Of a stretch of DNA of 60,537 nucleotides, positions 32,099 to 43,387 are shown piece by piece. The notes under the pieces are model-generated. The model was not told the origin of the DNA, made no database searches, and saw only the letters and a list, made by a program, of their open reading frames with translations. How positions within the stretch are numbered: the first letter of the stretch is position 1; each line of letters opens with the position of its first letter. This DNA comes from an uncultured Prochlorococcus sp. (GTDB lineage: Bacteria > Cyanobacteriota > Cyanobacteriia > PCC-6307 > Cyanobiaceae), in assembly GCA_902616595.1 (NCBI GenBank), contig CACMTJ010000006.1, forward strand, positions 1 through 60,537, written 5' to 3'. The translations under genes were made by a program, and so were the position numbers.

Positions 32099-33517
32099 AT
32101 GGTTATCGCAAATTCAGTCAAGACCACTACACCTAATTACGTAATTGCTGATATCTCTTTATCAGATTTTGGCCGTAAAGAAATTAAAATTGCGGAAACA
32201 GAAATGCCAGGATTAATGGCTCTTAGAGATAATTATCAATCTGAAAAGCCACTAAAAGGTGCAAAAATAGCAGGAAGTCTTCATATGACAATTCAGACAG
32301 CAGTATTAATAGAAACTCTTGTTGATCTAGGTGCAGAAGTCAAATGGGCTTCATGCAATATTTTTTCAACTCAAGATCATGCGGCTGCAGCTATCGCAGA
32401 TCAAGGAATTTCTGTATACGCAAAAAAAGGTGAGACTCTTGATGAATATTGGCAATATACTCATTACATTCTTGATTGGGGCTCTGACTCTCCGAATATG
32501 ATTCTTGATGATGGGGGAGATGCAACTGGCTTATTGATACTTGGCAGTAAGGCAGAAAAAGATTTATCTGTTTTAGATAATCCCGGTAATGAAGAAGAAA
32601 TTGCTTTATTTAAATCTATCAAATCTAAGCTGAAAATTGATAGTAACTTTTACTCTAGAATTAAGAGTAATATAATTGGTGTTACTGAAGAAACTACAAC
32701 GGGAGTTGCAAGACTTTATCAACTGCAAAAGCAAAATGCTCTACCTTTCCCCGCTATCAATGTTAATGATTCAGTAACTAAGAGCAAATTTGATAATTTA
32801 TATGGCTGCCGAGAATCTCTGGTTGACAGCATAAAGCGTGCTACTGACGTGATGATTGCAGGAAAGGTTGCTTTAGTAATGGGTTTTGGAGATGTAGGTA
32901 AAGGCTCAGCACAGTCGTTAAGAGGACTTGGTGCAATTGTGAAAGTTGCAGAAGTTGATCCAATTTGTGCTCTTCAAGCGGCAATGGAAGGTTTTAGTGT
33001 TGTTACATTAGACGATGTTGTGGAGGATATAGATATATTTGTTACGGCAACTGGGAATTATAAGGTAATAACAAACGAAAATCTTGTCAAGATGAAAGAT
33101 GAGGCCATAGTTTGTAATATTGGCCATTTCGATAATGAAATTGATGTAGCTTCCTTGAAAGATTATCAATGGGAAAATATTAAGCCGCAGGTTGATCACA
33201 TAACTTTACCGAGCGGAAATAAAATAATCCTTTTAGCTGAAGGTAGATTAGTTAATTTAGGTTGTGCCACTGGACATCCAAGTTTTGTTATGAGTAATTC
33301 TTTTACTAATCAAGTTTTAGCTCAAATTGAACTTTTCAATAAGTCAGAGAAATATGCTAGGGAGGTTTATGTTCTACCAAAACATTTAGATGAAATGGTG
33401 GCTAGATTGCATCTTGATAAAATTGGTGCAAAATTAACAAAATTAACCAAGGAACAAGCTGATTATATTAATGTTTCTGTTGATGGACCCTATAAACCAG
33501 AGCTTTATAGATATTAA
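32099..33517 (+). CDS. ahcY: S-adenosylhomocysteine hydrolase
   Basis: Splits S-adenosylhomocysteine to adenosine and homocysteine, removing the inhibitor of methyltransferases. The 472-residue product has the substrate-site segments [12 protein letters not shown] and [24 protein letters not shown], the NAD loop GFGDVGKGS and the C-terminal [12 protein letters not shown]...PYKPELYRY. It includes the insert found in the longer bacterial/plant form. A DedA-family gene follows after 2 bp. Confidence 0.96.
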   Translation: MVIANSVKTTTPNYVIADISLSDFGRKEIKIAETEMPGLMALRDNYQSEKPLKGAKIAGSLHMTIQTAVLIETLVDLGAEVKWASCNIFSTQDHAAAAIADQGISVYAKKGETLDEYWQYTHYILDWGSDSPNMILDDGGDATGLLILGSKAEKDLSVLDNPGNEEEIALFKSIKSKLKIDSNFYSRIKSNIIGVTEETTTGVARLYQLQKQNALPFPAINVNDSVTKSKFDNLYGCRESLVDSIKRATDVMIAGKVALVMGFGDVGKGSAQSLRGLGAIVKVAEVDPICALQAAMEGFSVVTLDDVVEDIDIFVTATGNYKVITNENLVKMKDEAIVCNIGHFDNEIDVASLKDYQWENIKPQVDHITLPSGNKIILLAEGRLVNLGCATGHPSFVMSNSFTNQVLAQIELFNKSEKYAREVYVLPKHLDEMVARLHLDKIGAKLTKLTKEQADYINVSVDGPYKPELYRY

Positions 33518-33519
33518 GT

Positions 33520-34179
33520 TTGAGTCTAATTTTCGTAAATTTTCTTACTTCAATTCCCGACTACATTAGTCTGGCAGTTGAAAAGAATTCAATGATTGCA
33601 TACCTTACTATTTGTTTGGCTATGTTTTTAGAAAATATAATACCCCCAATACCTTCGGAAATTATTATGCCCTTAGGAGGTTTTTTTGTATATCAACAGA
33701 AATTAAATCTTTATATTTTAGTTTTTTGGGGATTACTTGGAACTATTTTAGGATCATTGCCTTGGTATTATTTAGGAAGACTAGTAAATGAAAAAAGACT
33801 TTCAAATTTTCTTGATAAAAAAGGAAAATATCTGGGTATTTCCTCTAATGATTTAATTAAAAGTAAACGTTGGTTTGATAAATACGGGGTTTCTTTAGTT
33901 TTTTGGGGCCGATTAGTACCAGGTATAAGAACTTTGATTTCAGTTCCTGCTGGCATAGAACTTATGCCCTTAAGAAAATTTTTGATTTGGACTACATTTG
34001 GAAGCTTGATATGGGTAGCACTGCTCACTTATGCAGGTTATTTATTTGGCGAAAATTATTCAATCATTGAAAGTTATTTAGATCAAATCAAATATGTTGT
34101 AAAGCCAATTTTAATTTTAAGTTTCTTATATTTTTTGATTAAACTAATTTATAGATTCATAAAAAAAGGTAGAGCTTAG
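33520..34179 (+). CDS. DedA-family membrane protein
   Basis: A 219-residue membrane protein of the DedA/VTT family, members of which flip lipids such as undecaprenyl phosphate. It shows FLENIIPPIPSEIIMPLGG, the re-entrant GSLPWYYLGR and the FWGRLVPGIRTLISVPAG motif with the conserved Arg and Gly residues, plus a C-terminal span. It begins with TTG two bases after the ahcY stop and overlaps the convergent ssb by 4 bp. The lipid handled here is not known. Confidence 0.88.
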   Translation: MSLIFVNFLTSIPDYISLAVEKNSMIAYLTICLAMFLENIIPPIPSEIIMPLGGFFVYQQKLNLYILVFWGLLGTILGSLPWYYLGRLVNEKRLSNFLDKKGKYLGISSNDLIKSKRWFDKYGVSLVFWGRLVPGIRTLISVPAGIELMPLRKFLIWTTFGSLIWVALLTYAGYLFGENYSIIESYLDQIKYVVKPILILSFLYFLIKLIYRFIKKGRA

Positions 34180-34547
34180 AAGGGGATTTCACTCGAATTA
34201 CTATTGTTAGAATATTGGTTATTTTCAGACTCTTTTCGAGAACTTAGTAAGTTTAATCTGTCTACCCTAACAACTGGTTTGTATCTATCTTCCCCAGTAT
34301 TTTTATCTTTCCAACTATCAATTTTAAAGCTTCCTGTGATTCCAATTAAAGATCCTTTTTTAACGTAATCTGCTGCTATTTGCGCCTGTTTACCCCATAT
34401 TTCTAAATTAAACCAATCAGGCTCCTCATCTCTACTTCTTCTGTTCACTGCAAGAGTGAAATTAGCTACGATACTTCCGGATTCAAAATATCTAACATCA
34501 GGTTCTCTACCGGCTCTGCCAACCAAGTTAATAGTGTTAATTTCCAT
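34176..34547 (-). CDS. ssb: Single-stranded DNA-binding protein
   Basis: Coats single-stranded DNA in replication and repair. The 123-residue protein has the OB fold (NTINLVGRAGREPDVRYF, VANFTLAVNRR, DWFNLEIWGKQAQIAADYV, GSLIGITGSFK) and a very short linker ending in SSEIPF, the tip that docks partner proteins. The tail carries only one acidic residue, fewer than in E. coli. It diverges from mreB. Confidence 0.93.
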   Translation of the reverse strand: MEINTINLVGRAGREPDVRYFESGSIVANFTLAVNRRSRDEEPDWFNLEIWGKQAQIAADYVKKGSLIGITGSFKIDSWKDKNTGEDRYKPVVRVDRLNLLSSRKESENNQYSNNSNSSEIPF

Positions 34548-34645
34548 AATTTTTTCTTTTTATACTACTCATATTTTTAGGTTCTGCTCAAAGTTTTGCG
34601 TGCTATTCATAACTAAAGTAGAGAATTGTGAAAGCTTAACAAAAA

Positions 34646-35731
34646 ATGGATATATTATTTATAAAAAGAATTCTTATTGTGATTTTTAACAGATTTAAAT
34701 TTTCTAGAGACATTGGCATAGATTTGGGAACGGCCAACACCCTTATACACGTATCAGGTAAGGGTGTTGTTTTACAAGAGCCTTCTGTAGTAGCTATGGA
34801 TTTAGAGGAAGGGATTCCATTGGCTGTTGGTAAAGAAGCAAAGTTAATGCTTGGGAGAACGCCTGGCAACATTAGAGCCGTAAGACCGCTTAGAGATGGT
34901 GTTATTGCAGATTTTGATGCTGCGGAGCAAATGATTAAAACATTTATTCAAAAATGTAACGAAGGCAAGGGTATAGTTGCTCCAAGAATAGTTATTGGTA
35001 TTCCAAGTGGAGTTACAAGTGTCGAGCGAAGAGCAGTAAAAGAAGCTGGATTAGCTGGAGCCAGAGAAGTTCACTTGATAGATGAACCTGTTGCAGCAGC
35101 AATAGGTGCATCATTACCAGTAACTGAGCCAATTGGTACTATGATTGTTGATATTGGTGGTGGAACTACTGAAGTTGCAGTATTAAGTTTGGGTGGGACA
35201 GTATTAAGCGAATCTGTACGAATAGCTGGAGATGAAATAAATGAATCAATTGCTTTATATCTTAAAAAAGTTCATAATTTAGTTGTTGGAGAGAGAACTG
35301 CAGAAGATATTAAGATCAAGATTGGTTCTGCATTCCCAGATGATGAATTTGATAAAACTACTTTAGAGGTAAGAGGTTTACATCTTTTATCTGGTCTTCC
35401 TAGGTCAGTCACTTTAACTTCAGGAGAAATTAGAGAAGCTATGGCTGAAACACTTAGCAAAATAGTTGAAGCTGTAAAAAGAACTTTAGAGCGAACTCCT
35501 CCTGAACTTGCCGCAGATATTGTTGATAGAGGGATTATGCTTGCAGGTGGTGGAGCTTTAGTTAGAGGCATTAATGATTTATTGAGTGATGAAACGGGAA
35601 TTTTTACTCACATAGCAGAAAATCCCCTCCTTTGTGTAGTTAATGGATGTGGGGAGGTTCTTGATGATTTTAAAAAACTTAAAAGAGTTGTTGATACTCC
35701 AGAATTTATAAGGAACGCGATAAGAGACTAA
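34646..35731 (+). CDS. mreB: Rod-shape determining protein MreB
   Basis: Actin-like ATPase that guides cell-wall synthesis. The 361-residue product has the phosphate loops [14 protein letters not shown] and [16 protein letters not shown], and the adenosine motif [12 protein letters not shown]. The ATG at 34646 adds a short hydrophobic start ([12 protein letters not shown]) that resembles the membrane-binding helix of bacterial MreB. mreC follows after 4 bp and mreD after that. Confidence 0.96.
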   Translation: MDILFIKRILIVIFNRFKFSRDIGIDLGTANTLIHVSGKGVVLQEPSVVAMDLEEGIPLAVGKEAKLMLGRTPGNIRAVRPLRDGVIADFDAAEQMIKTFIQKCNEGKGIVAPRIVIGIPSGVTSVERRAVKEAGLAGAREVHLIDEPVAAAIGASLPVTEPIGTMIVDIGGGTTEVAVLSLGGTVLSESVRIAGDEINESIALYLKKVHNLVVGERTAEDIKIKIGSAFPDDEFDKTTLEVRGLHLLSGLPRSVTLTSGEIREAMAETLSKIVEAVKRTLERTPPELAADIVDRGIMLAGGGALVRGINDLLSDETGIFTHIAENPLLCVVNGCGEVLDDFKKLKRVVDTPEFIRNAIRD

Positions 35732-35735
35732 TAGT

Positions 35736-36485
35736 ATGTTAAATATCCGACGAATTTCTTCTAGTCGTTGGTGGCATAAAAAGAAAATTTGGATATTTTT
35801 AGGAATTTTTTTATTTTTAGTTTTTGTAAGGATTTCAAAAGGATCTTTATATAAAGATTTTTTTTACTTTATTTCTAGGCCTTTTTGGCCTGGTCAATTT
35901 CAAAAAGAAGTTATTCTTAAGAGCATCAATCAAGAATCTTTAATAAAATCAAATCTTCTGAATAAGGATAATATAAGATTGCGGGAAATCTTATCTCTTC
36001 AACAATCATCCAAAAAAGATAATATTTCAGCAGCAGTTATTTCGAGAAAAACAGGAGGTTGGTGGAGACAAATAATTTTAAACAAAGGTTCAAAAGATGG
36101 AGTGGAAATTGGTAGTACTGTCACTGGCCCAGGAGGATTATTAGGAAGAGTAAACAATACTTCTTTATTTACTTCGTCGGTAACATTATTAACTTCTCCA
36201 GAAAGTAAATTAGGTGTATGGGTTGATAGAAGTCAAATTAATGGATTACTGGTTGGTTCAGGAGATGATCATCCTAGTTTAATACTTTATTCAAAAGAGG
36301 CTGATATAAAAGTCGGAGATTTTGTATCATCTTCTCCTGCTAGTTCTTTGTTACCTCCAAATATCCCCATTGGTATTGTCCAATCAATAGATGAGACATC
36401 CCAATCAAAAAAAACGGCAAAAATTTCACTTTTGGCAAAACCTCATTTAATTGATTGGGTGCAAATTTTGAAATTAAATATTTAA
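35736..36485 (+). CDS. mreC: Rod-shape determining protein MreC
   Basis: Single-pass periplasmic scaffold linking MreB to cell-wall enzymes. The 249-residue product has a membrane span near residues 17-33, a short coiled region, and the beta-barrel part with LNKGSKDGVEIGSTVTGPGGLLGRV and ADIKVGDFVSSSP. It is 4 bp after mreB and overlaps mreD by 1 bp (TAATG). Confidence 0.92.
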   Translation: MLNIRRISSSRWWHKKKIWIFLGIFLFLVFVRISKGSLYKDFFYFISRPFWPGQFQKEVILKSINQESLIKSNLLNKDNIRLREILSLQQSSKKDNISAAVISRKTGGWWRQIILNKGSKDGVEIGSTVTGPGGLLGRVNNTSLFTSSVTLLTSPESKLGVWVDRSQINGLLVGSGDDHPSLILYSKEADIKVGDFVSSSPASSLLPPNIPIGIVQSIDETSQSKKTAKISLLAKPHLIDWVQILKLNI

Positions 36486-37003
36486 TGAATAAATTTTTTA
36501 CCAAAAAATTATCCATTATAAGCTTTATTTTTATCCCAATTATTTTTTTGTGGCATCCTAGTTGGCTTGGATTTTTAGGTGTTCAGCCTTATTGGCCGTT
36601 ATTTTGGTTATTGCCTTGGGCAATGATTAATGGATCAATTAATGGATTAGTATTTGGTTTGTTTTTAGGTCTAATTTTAGATTCTCTAACTTTAGACAAT
36701 AATTTTTCTCAAATTCCAGGTCTAATTTTTTGTGGATTTTTCTTTGGGAGAATTAAATCACATAGTGATATTTTGGTGGGACATTTTAGGTATGGTTTAA
36801 TTTGTTCTTTTGGAAGTTTTTTATGCGGCACTCTTTATCTTGCACAAATTTTGTTTAGAAATTTTTTAGATGGTAATTTTTTAATGCTTATTCCCGGTGT
36901 TAAAAATATCTTAGCTGAAGTTTTTTTGACAGGTTTGTTTGCTCCCTTTATTTGCTCCCAACTTATAAAGATGTTTAAATTTTCAAGAAAAAAATTGTGG
37001 TAA
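36485..37003 (+). CDS. mreD: Rod-shape determining protein MreD
   Basis: Integral membrane partner of MreC. From the ATG at 36485, which overlaps the mreC stop by one base, the product is 172 residues with about five hydrophobic spans. A longer in-frame start at 36455 exists but lies inside mreC. Identification relies mainly on position after mreBC and on the span pattern; the sequence itself is poorly conserved in the family. Confidence 0.82.
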   Translation: MNKFFTKKLSIISFIFIPIIFLWHPSWLGFLGVQPYWPLFWLLPWAMINGSINGLVFGLFLGLILDSLTLDNNFSQIPGLIFCGFFFGRIKSHSDILVGHFRYGLICSFGSFLCGTLYLAQILFRNFLDGNFLMLIPGVKNILAEVFLTGLFAPFICSQLIKMFKFSRKKLW

Positions 37004-37181
37004 TAAATTTTGTCAAGAAGTAAAAAGTGCTTTAAAAAATTTATATCTTCAAATTATTTAAAATTTTTTAAACCTATGGAATATCTCTATGAGGGTTCGT
37101 AATGTTATATTTTTAATTGTTAGAATAAATGTTCAATGCAATAGTTCTTTGCTTTGAAATATCGAGAAATCTTTTTTAACT

Positions 37182-37928
37182 ATGTCAAAAGCAAGAATTT
37201 TAGTTGTTGATGATGAACCAGCAGTTTTGAAGGTATTAGTTACGAGGCTTCAACTAGCTGGATATCAAGTTTATTCAGCCACTAACGGAGAAGAAGCTCT
37301 TGAATCTTTCCACAGGGATTCCCCTGACCTAATAGTTCTTGATGTTATGCTTCCAAAAATGGATGGATTTGCTGTTTGTAGAAGAATTAGAGCTGAGTCA
37401 GTAGTGCCAATAATCTTCTTAACCGCTCTAGAAGCCATTTCAGAGAGAGTTGCTGGTTTGGATTTAGGAGCTGATGATTACTTATCTAAACCATTTAGCC
37501 CAAAAGAGTTAGAGGCCAGAATAGCTACAATTTTGAGAAGAATGGGGCCAACTGTATCGGTTACTGAAACCAAAGAGGTTCCCTCAGGAAAAGGAGTTAT
37601 GAAATTTGGAAGTTTAGTTGTTGATACTAATCGCAGACAAGTTTCTCGAGCTGGAGATAGAATTAGTCTTACTTATACTGAATTTAGTCTCCTAGAGTTA
37701 TTATTTGACGAACCTGGTAAGGTTGTTCCTCGAGCAGAAATTTTGGAACAGCTTTGGGGCTATCCTCCTCGTAGAGCGGCAGATTTAAGAGTTGTAGATG
37801 TATATGTTGCGAGGTTAAGAGGTAAATTGGAACCTGATCCAAGAAATCCGGAATTAATTTTAACTGTTAGAGGAATTGGTTACGCATCTCAAAGAGTTGG
37901 CGAAACAGCAACATCTTTGGCAAGTTGA
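37182..37928 (+). CDS. rpaB: OmpR-type response regulator, RpaB-like
   Basis: Two-component regulator with a receiver domain (about 1-120, phospho-acceptor Asp54 in VLDVMLPKMDG, KPFSPKELEARI) and a winged-helix DNA-binding domain (about 140-240, WGYPPRRAADLRVVDVYVARLRGKLE). The sequence matches the RpaB/Ycf27 type more than RpaA. RpaB is known to repress and activate high-light and photosystem genes with the kinase NblS. A 178-bp spacer separates it from mreD; I could not find a well-formed HLR1 repeat there. Confidence 0.8.
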   Translation: MSKARILVVDDEPAVLKVLVTRLQLAGYQVYSATNGEEALESFHRDSPDLIVLDVMLPKMDGFAVCRRIRAESVVPIIFLTALEAISERVAGLDLGADDYLSKPFSPKELEARIATILRRMGPTVSVTETKEVPSGKGVMKFGSLVVDTNRRQVSRAGDRISLTYTEFSLLELLFDEPGKVVPRAEILEQLWGYPPRRAADLRVVDVYVARLRGKLEPDPRNPELILTVRGIGYASQRVGETATSLAS

Positions 37929-37978
37929 GCAATAGTCTGATAATTTTATTAAATAAAACAAATATATTAAGATAAATT

Positions 37979-39517
37979 TTGTCTGAAATAAAAGAAGCGC
38001 GCTTACAAAAAGCTAGTTCACTCGTTAATAAAGGATTTGCTTCTTACGCACAGAGCTTTAAGGTATCACATACTACCAGTTTTCTTATTCAAAAATTTGA
38101 TTATCTAGAAAATGGTCAAGAAGAAGACTTCAGTGTTTCTATTGCTGGTAGAGTTCTGGCAAAAAGGGTAATGGGCAAAATTGCCTTTTTCACAATAAGC
38201 GATCAAGAAGGTCAGATTCAGCTTTATCTAGATAAAAGGATTATTGATTTCAATTTAGAAAAACAAAAATCACTTTCTTTTGAAGATCTCAAGGAAATAG
38301 TAGATATTGGTGATTGGATAGGCGTCTATGGAACTATTAAAAAAACTAATAAAGGTGAGCTTTCAATTAAAGTAGAAAAATGGGAAATGTTATCCAAATC
38401 ATTACAACCTCTCCCAGATAAATGGCATGGATTGACTGATATTGAAAAAAGATATAGACAACGTTATTTAGATTTAATAGTAAATCCTCACTCTAAAAAT
38501 GTATTTAAAACCAGAGCGAAATGTATAAGTTTTATAAGAAAATGGCTAGATAATAGAAATTTTTTAGAGATAGAGACTCCAATTCTGCAATCTGAAGCTG
38601 GTGGTGCTGAAGCAAGACCATTTATAACTCATCACAATACATTAGATATTCCGTTGTATTTAAGAATAGCTACTGAATTACATTTAAAGAGAATGGTTGT
38701 TGGAGGTTTTGAGAAAGTATATGAATTGGGAAGAATCTTCCGTAATGAGGGGATAAGTACAAGGCATAATCCAGAATTCACCTCAGTTGAAATTTATGAA
38801 GCTTATTCTGATTATGTAGATATGATGAATTTAACTGAAGAATTGATTAAAGATATCGTAGCTGATGCATGTGGATCTTTAATTATAAATTATCAAAATA
38901 AAGAAATTGATTTTTCTAAGCCTTGGTCAAGAATATCCATGAAAGCTATTGTCAAAAAATATACAGGGATCGATTTTGATTCTTTCAGTGGAGACTTTCT
39001 AGCAGCAAAACAAGCCGTTAAAAATATCAATGTTGATTGTTCTAATAAAATAAATACTATGGGAAGACTTTTAAATGAGGTCTTCGAGCAAAAAGTAGAA
39101 TCAAAACTTATAGAACCTACTTTTGTTATTGATTATCCTGTTGAAATTTCTCCTTTAGCTAGGCCTCATCATGATAATAAAGAAATAGTACAGAGATTTG
39201 AATTATTCATTGTTGGTAGAGAACTGGCAAATGCGTTTAGTGAGTTGATAGATCCAGTAGATCAAAGAGAAAGAATGCAATTACAGCAATCTCTTAGAGA
39301 TGAAGGAGATCTTGAGGCTCACTGTATAGATGAAGATTTTTTGAATGCTTTAGAGATTGGCATGCCGCCTACAGGAGGATTAGGTATAGGCATTGATAGG
39401 CTAATTATGTTAATTACAAATAGCGCATCGATTAGAGATGTAATACCTTTCCCATTGTTAAAACCAGAAATAACTTCCAAAAAAAGTGAAAAATTACCCT
39501 CGAATGAAGTAAAATAG
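37979..39517 (+). CDS. lysS: Lysyl-tRNA synthetase (class II)
   Basis: Charges tRNA-Lys. The 512-residue product has an N-terminal OB-fold anticodon domain (about 50-165) and a catalytic core with motif 2 [14 protein letters not shown] and motif 3 [12 protein letters not shown]. The start is a TTG, read here because the conserved N-terminus begins there and no suitable ATG is nearby. A small conserved gene follows 29 bp later. Confidence 0.95.
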   Translation: MSEIKEARLQKASSLVNKGFASYAQSFKVSHTTSFLIQKFDYLENGQEEDFSVSIAGRVLAKRVMGKIAFFTISDQEGQIQLYLDKRIIDFNLEKQKSLSFEDLKEIVDIGDWIGVYGTIKKTNKGELSIKVEKWEMLSKSLQPLPDKWHGLTDIEKRYRQRYLDLIVNPHSKNVFKTRAKCISFIRKWLDNRNFLEIETPILQSEAGGAEARPFITHHNTLDIPLYLRIATELHLKRMVVGGFEKVYELGRIFRNEGISTRHNPEFTSVEIYEAYSDYVDMMNLTEELIKDIVADACGSLIINYQNKEIDFSKPWSRISMKAIVKKYTGIDFDSFSGDFLAAKQAVKNINVDCSNKINTMGRLLNEVFEQKVESKLIEPTFVIDYPVEISPLARPHHDNKEIVQRFELFIVGRELANAFSELIDPVDQRERMQLQQSLRDEGDLEAHCIDEDFLNALEIGMPPTGGLGIGIDRLIMLITNSASIRDVIPFPLLKPEITSKKSEKLPSNEVK

Positions 39518-39546
39518 TTAAATTAATCCAATACGAAATTTTTTAA

Positions 39547-39792
39547 ATGAGTGGTGAACGTGTTGGTTTCCGTTTCAAACATGCGGATGCAGTAGTAAAA
39601 AGAAATCCTCAAGGCCGTTCAAGAAGAGGATGGGTTATTGAACCAGTAGAGCAAACTACAAGTAGAGGTACAAAAATGCCTGCATACAAAATTCGCTGGA
39701 GAGATAGTGAGAGGCCAGAAACTGTATTGCAGCATATGTTAATTGCAGATCCAGATCCTTCCCCACCCCCAAGTTCAGTAAGTTTAGATTGA
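39547..39792 (+). CDS. Small basic protein of unknown function
   Basis: An 81-residue protein I do not recognise. Residues 1-65 are basic and compact (HADAVVKRNPQGRSRRGWV, AYKIRWRDSERPETVLQHML) with alternating strand-like segments reminiscent of an SH3-like barrel; the end is proline-rich and acidic (DPDPSPPPSS). Codon use matches its neighbours, and the start ATG is well placed 29 bp after lysS, so it is probably real and cotranscribed. Confidence 0.7.
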   Translation: MSGERVGFRFKHADAVVKRNPQGRSRRGWVIEPVEQTTSRGTKMPAYKIRWRDSERPETVLQHMLIADPDPSPPPSSVSLD

Positions 39793-39818
39793 TATTTTCA
39801 ATAATTCTGCCTAATCTT

Positions 39819-40313
39819 TTATCTTTTTAGTGCAGAGTTGATTTCTTTTTTTATGCTTTTTTGTTTTTCATCTTGTCGTTTGTCATGTAATTTTTTCCCT
39901 TTACCAACTCCAATAGTTAGTTTTATCCATGAGCCTTTTAAATAAAGAGATAATGGAACAATAGTCATTCCTTTTTTTTCAGTATTAGATTTCATTTTTA
40001 TTATTTCTTTTTTATGTAGTAGCAACTTTCTATTTCTTAGTGGATCATGATTAAAGAAAGACCCCACATTTTTATGTGGTGAAATGTGAACATTTAATAA
40101 TAAGATCTCACCATCTCTGAATGAACAGTATCCGTCTCTTAAATTTGCTTTTCCGTTTCTAATGGACTTTACTTCAGTCCCTAAAAGCTCAATTCCAGCT
40201 TCGATTGTTTCAGATATTGCATATTGAAATTTTGCATATCTATTATCAGCTAGAAGTTTAAAATTATTTGCTTTATTAGTATTTTTTTTAATTTTGTTTG
40301 AATTTTTTGCCAT
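39819..40313 (-). CDS. smpB: tmRNA-binding protein SmpB
   Basis: Carries tmRNA to stalled ribosomes for trans-translation. The 164-residue protein has the OB core ([28 protein letters not shown]) and the basic C-terminal tail with [16 protein letters not shown]. The N-terminus has a Lys/Asn-rich extension. No tmRNA gene was seen in this window. It diverges from ruvB across 52 bp. Confidence 0.95.
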   Translation of the reverse strand: MAKNSNKIKKNTNKANNFKLLADNRYAKFQYAISETIEAGIELLGTEVKSIRNGKANLRDGYCSFRDGEILLLNVHISPHKNVGSFFNHDPLRNRKLLLHKKEIIKMKSNTEKKGMTIVPLSLYLKGSWIKLTIGVGKGKKLHDKRQDEKQKSIKKEINSALKR

Positions 40314-40365
40314 TTTAGTTGTAAAAAATCTTTCTACTCAGAACAATTGCAATTAACCTTTCATT

Positions 40366-41424
40366 ATGGCAATAATTTCTTCCAATATAGGCGATAATGA
40401 CTTTTCTTTTCGTAATAAAGAACTTAGGCTAGTTGATTCAAAAAACATTCCAGAAGAAAAGAGAAATAATAATTTGAACTTAGCCCGGCCTCTTAATTTA
40501 AAAGAATTTATTGGCCAAGAACAACTTAAATCTTCTTTAAGAATAGCTATAGATGCTTCAATTATTAGAAAAGAACCTTTGGAGCATATTCTTTTATATG
40601 GACAGCCTGGTCTAGGTAAGACTACTCTTGCTTTTTTGATAGCCAACGAATTGAATACAAAATGTAGAATTGCGACTGCACCAGCAATTGAAAGACCAAG
40701 AGATATTGTAGGTTTACTTCTTGGATTAAAAGAAGGTGAAGTTTTATTTATCGATGAAATACATCGATTAAATAGGTTAACTGAAGAGTTGTTATATTCT
40801 GCAATGGAGGATTTTAGACTTGACTTAACTATGGGAGCTAATAGAGGAGCCCGTTGCAGAACAATTAATCTTCCTAGGTTTACTCTGATTGGCGCTACAA
40901 CTAAATTAGCCTCAATAAGTGCACCTCTAAGAGACAGATTTGGGATATCTCAGAAAATTGAATTCTATACATGTGATGAATTAAAACAAATTATTGTTAA
41001 TTTCTCCCTATTAATAAAACTCAATTTAGAAGATGAAGCATCCTATTATTTAGCAAAGATATCTCGAGGGACTCCAAGAATTGCTTTAAGATTATTAAGA
41101 CGAGTTAGAGATTATGCTCAAGTTGTTATGGAAACTAATACTATCTCAGTGAATTTAATAAAAAAAGCTTTAAATTCTTACCAAATAGACGAAAAAGGAT
41201 TGGATTCTTTAGATAGACACTATTTATCTTTTCTTAACCAAAACGATAATATTCCAACTGGCCTTGATTCAATTGCATCTGGGTTGGGCGATGATTCTTC
41301 AATGTTAGAATTTGTAGTTGAGCCATATCTCATTAAAATTGGTTTTCTCACGAGAACTCCTCGAGGAAGATTGCTTACTGCTTTAGGAAAAAAGTACATT
41401 GATTCAAAAGATGATAACTTTTAA
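40366..41424 (+). CDS. ruvB: Holliday junction helicase RuvB
   Basis: Hexameric AAA+ motor that migrates Holliday junctions with RuvA. The 352-residue product has [13 protein letters not shown], Walker A GQPGLGKT (79-86), Walker [10 protein letters not shown], sensor [18 protein letters not shown] and a C-terminal winged helix ending [13 protein letters not shown]. The 3' end overlaps the next gene by 14 bp. Confidence 0.95.
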   Translation: MAIISSNIGDNDFSFRNKELRLVDSKNIPEEKRNNNLNLARPLNLKEFIGQEQLKSSLRIAIDASIIRKEPLEHILLYGQPGLGKTTLAFLIANELNTKCRIATAPAIERPRDIVGLLLGLKEGEVLFIDEIHRLNRLTEELLYSAMEDFRLDLTMGANRGARCRTINLPRFTLIGATTKLASISAPLRDRFGISQKIEFYTCDELKQIIVNFSLLIKLNLEDEASYYLAKISRGTPRIALRLLRRVRDYAQVVMETNTISVNLIKKALNSYQIDEKGLDSLDRHYLSFLNQNDNIPTGLDSIASGLGDDSSMLEFVVEPYLIKIGFLTRTPRGRLLTALGKKYIDSKDDNF

Positions 41425-42199
41425 AAAAGTTAAGGTTTGTTTTTTATTAATTTTTATTTTTTTCAATATTTTTTATATTGCACCATGCTATTCATTATCT
41501 TTGAGAGAGGATTTGTTTAAAAATGCGTTAGATCTTAGTTCAGGTGGAAAATTTAATCTCGCTTTACAAGAATGGAATCAATATCTTGATTCTTATCCTG
41601 ATGATGCTGCAGGTTTAAGCAATAGAGGAAATGTAAGACTTGTTGTAGGAGATATTAAGGGATCAATAGAAGACCAAAATAAGGCAATAAGTTTGAATCC
41701 TAGTGAAATAGATCCTTACATTAACAGGGGGATAGCTGAGGAAGCATTGGGTTTATGGTCGCAGGCGAAAAACGATTATATGTTCGTTATTTCCCTAGAT
41801 AGTAATAATTTTACTGCATTATATAATTTAGCTAATGTCGAAGGATCTACATCCCATTGGGATAAAGCAAGAGATTTATTCTCAAAAGCTGCTTTATATA
41901 ATCCAGGATTTGCCATGGCTAGGTCAAGTTTGGCGTTAGCAGATTTCCAGTTGGGAAATATTGATGAAGCTGAAAAAGAATTAATAAAGTTAATTAGACG
42001 TTATCCAACTTTTGCAGATGCTAGGGCAGCTTTAACAGCTTTGAATTGGTCTAATGGTGAAGCTGGTAAAGCAGAAAGTAATTGGATAGCGGTAACTGAA
42101 TTAGATCCTAGATATAGTAATGAAGAATGGTTAAAAAAAATAAGAAGATGGCCTCCACAACCAATTAAAGATTTAATGAATTTTATCGATTTAAAATAA
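41411..42199 (+). CDS. TPR-repeat protein with signal sequence
   Basis: From the ATG at 41411 the protein is 262 residues with a strong hydrophobic segment (about 8-26), likely a signal peptide or anchor, followed by five or six TPR repeats (for example [21 protein letters not shown] and [20 protein letters not shown]). TPRs bind proteins; in cyanobacteria many assist photosystem assembly, but no partner is shown here. An in-frame TTG at 41399 would be a longer start. It overlaps ruvB by 14 bp. Confidence 0.82.
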   Translation: MITFKKVKVCFLLIFIFFNIFYIAPCYSLSLREDLFKNALDLSSGGKFNLALQEWNQYLDSYPDDAAGLSNRGNVRLVVGDIKGSIEDQNKAISLNPSEIDPYINRGIAEEALGLWSQAKNDYMFVISLDSNNFTALYNLANVEGSTSHWDKARDLFSKAALYNPGFAMARSSLALADFQLGNIDEAEKELIKLIRRYPTFADARAALTALNWSNGEAGKAESNWIAVTELDPRYSNEEWLKKIRRWPPQPIKDLMNFIDLK

Positions 42200-42202
42200 G
42201 TA

Positions 42203-43387
42203 ATGAATAGAGATCAGATACATAAAAAAATTGATTCGTTTAATGATGAACTAATTAACTTAAGAAGACATATCCATGAACATCCGGAATTAAGTGGGCT
42301 TGAAAATCAAACAGCGATCTTGATCAGTGGTTTTTTAAAAGATATTGGTTGGAATGTTAGAGAATCTATAGGTAGGACTGGAGTTATAGCTGATTTTGGC
42401 CCCCGAGATAAAGGTATTATATGTTTAAGAGTGGATATGGATGCTTTGCCAATATTTGAGGAAACTAAGTTAAGTTTTTCTTCAAAAGTAGATGGTGTTA
42501 TGCATGCCTGTGGTCACGATTTGCATATCTCGATTGGATTGGGTGTGGCAAAAATTATTAAGGATTTAAAACTAAATTTTGGGACTCGGATAATTTTTCA
42601 GCCCGCTGAAGAAATTGCGAGTGGCGCTAGATGGATGATTAAGGATGGTGCAACTAATGGTTTAACCCATATTTTGGGAGTTCATGTCTACCCCGATTTA
42701 TCCGTAGGGACTATTGGCATTAAAGAGGGAAGTTTAACTGCAGCTGCTGGAGAACTTAAGGTTGAGATTAAAGGAAAATCAGGCCATGGTGCTCGACCTC
42801 ATGAAGGAATTGATGCTATTTGGGTGGCCTCCAAAGTTATATCTGGAATTCAAGAATCAATAACACGTAAGTTAGATCCTTTAGATCCTGTAGTAATCAC
42901 TTTTGGGAAAATAAATGGTGGTAATGCATTCAATGTTCTTGCAGAAAAGGTTAATTTAACTGGTACTGTTAGATGTACCAATCGTCACGTATTTACGAAT
43001 ATTGGTAATTGGCTCAATGAAAATATCACTTCTTTAGCTAATAGTTGCGGAGCCGAAGCAAAAGTAATATTTAGAGAAATCACTCCGGCAGTTAATAATA
43101 ATTCTGAAATTAATAGAGTCCTAAGAGAATCAGGAATTATGGTTTTGGGTCAAGAAAATGTTATCGAATTACAAAAACCATCATTAGGAGCTGAGGATTT
43201 CGCTGAATTTTTAAATAATATTCCTGGAGCCATGTTTAGGCTTGGCGTTTCTAGTTCAAATGGATGTGCTCCTCTTCATAGTTCTAGATTTGATCCTGAT
43301 GAAAGAGCTATTGCTGTTGGAATTAAAGTGATAACAGAATCCATTGTAAGATTAAATTATGAAAAAATTAATACTATTAGTAAATGA
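42203..43387 (+). CDS. M20-family amidohydrolase
   Basis: Metal-dependent hydrolase of N-acyl amino acids or similar amides (hippurate/IAA-amino acid hydrolase type). The 394-residue protein has RRHIHEHPELSG, the metal ligands MHACGHD (Cys103, His105), FQPAEE (Glu136-Glu137), and a dimerisation domain inserted at about residues 185-300. The substrate is not known. It sits 3 bp after the TPR gene and overlaps the next small gene by 4 bp. Confidence 0.88.
   Translation: MNRDQIHKKIDSFNDELINLRRHIHEHPELSGLENQTAILISGFLKDIGWNVRESIGRTGVIADFGPRDKGIICLRVDMDALPIFEETKLSFSSKVDGVMHACGHDLHISIGLGVAKIIKDLKLNFGTRIIFQPAEEIASGARWMIKDGATNGLTHILGVHVYPDLSVGTIGIKEGSLTAAAGELKVEIKGKSGHGARPHEGIDAIWVASKVISGIQESITRKLDPLDPVVITFGKINGGNAFNVLAEKVNLTGTVRCTNRHVFTNIGNWLNENITSLANSCGAEAKVIFREITPAVNNNSEINRVLRESGIMVLGQENVIELQKPSLGAEDFAEFLNNIPGAMFRLGVSSSNGCAPLHSSRFDPDERAIAVGIKVITESIVRLNYEKINTISK

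Noticed and set aside
37004..37181. RpaB autoregulatory repeat in the mreD-rpaB spacer (GTTATATT and GTTAGAAT)
   Set aside because: The units are too far apart and lack the TTACA core, so they do not form an HLR1 site.
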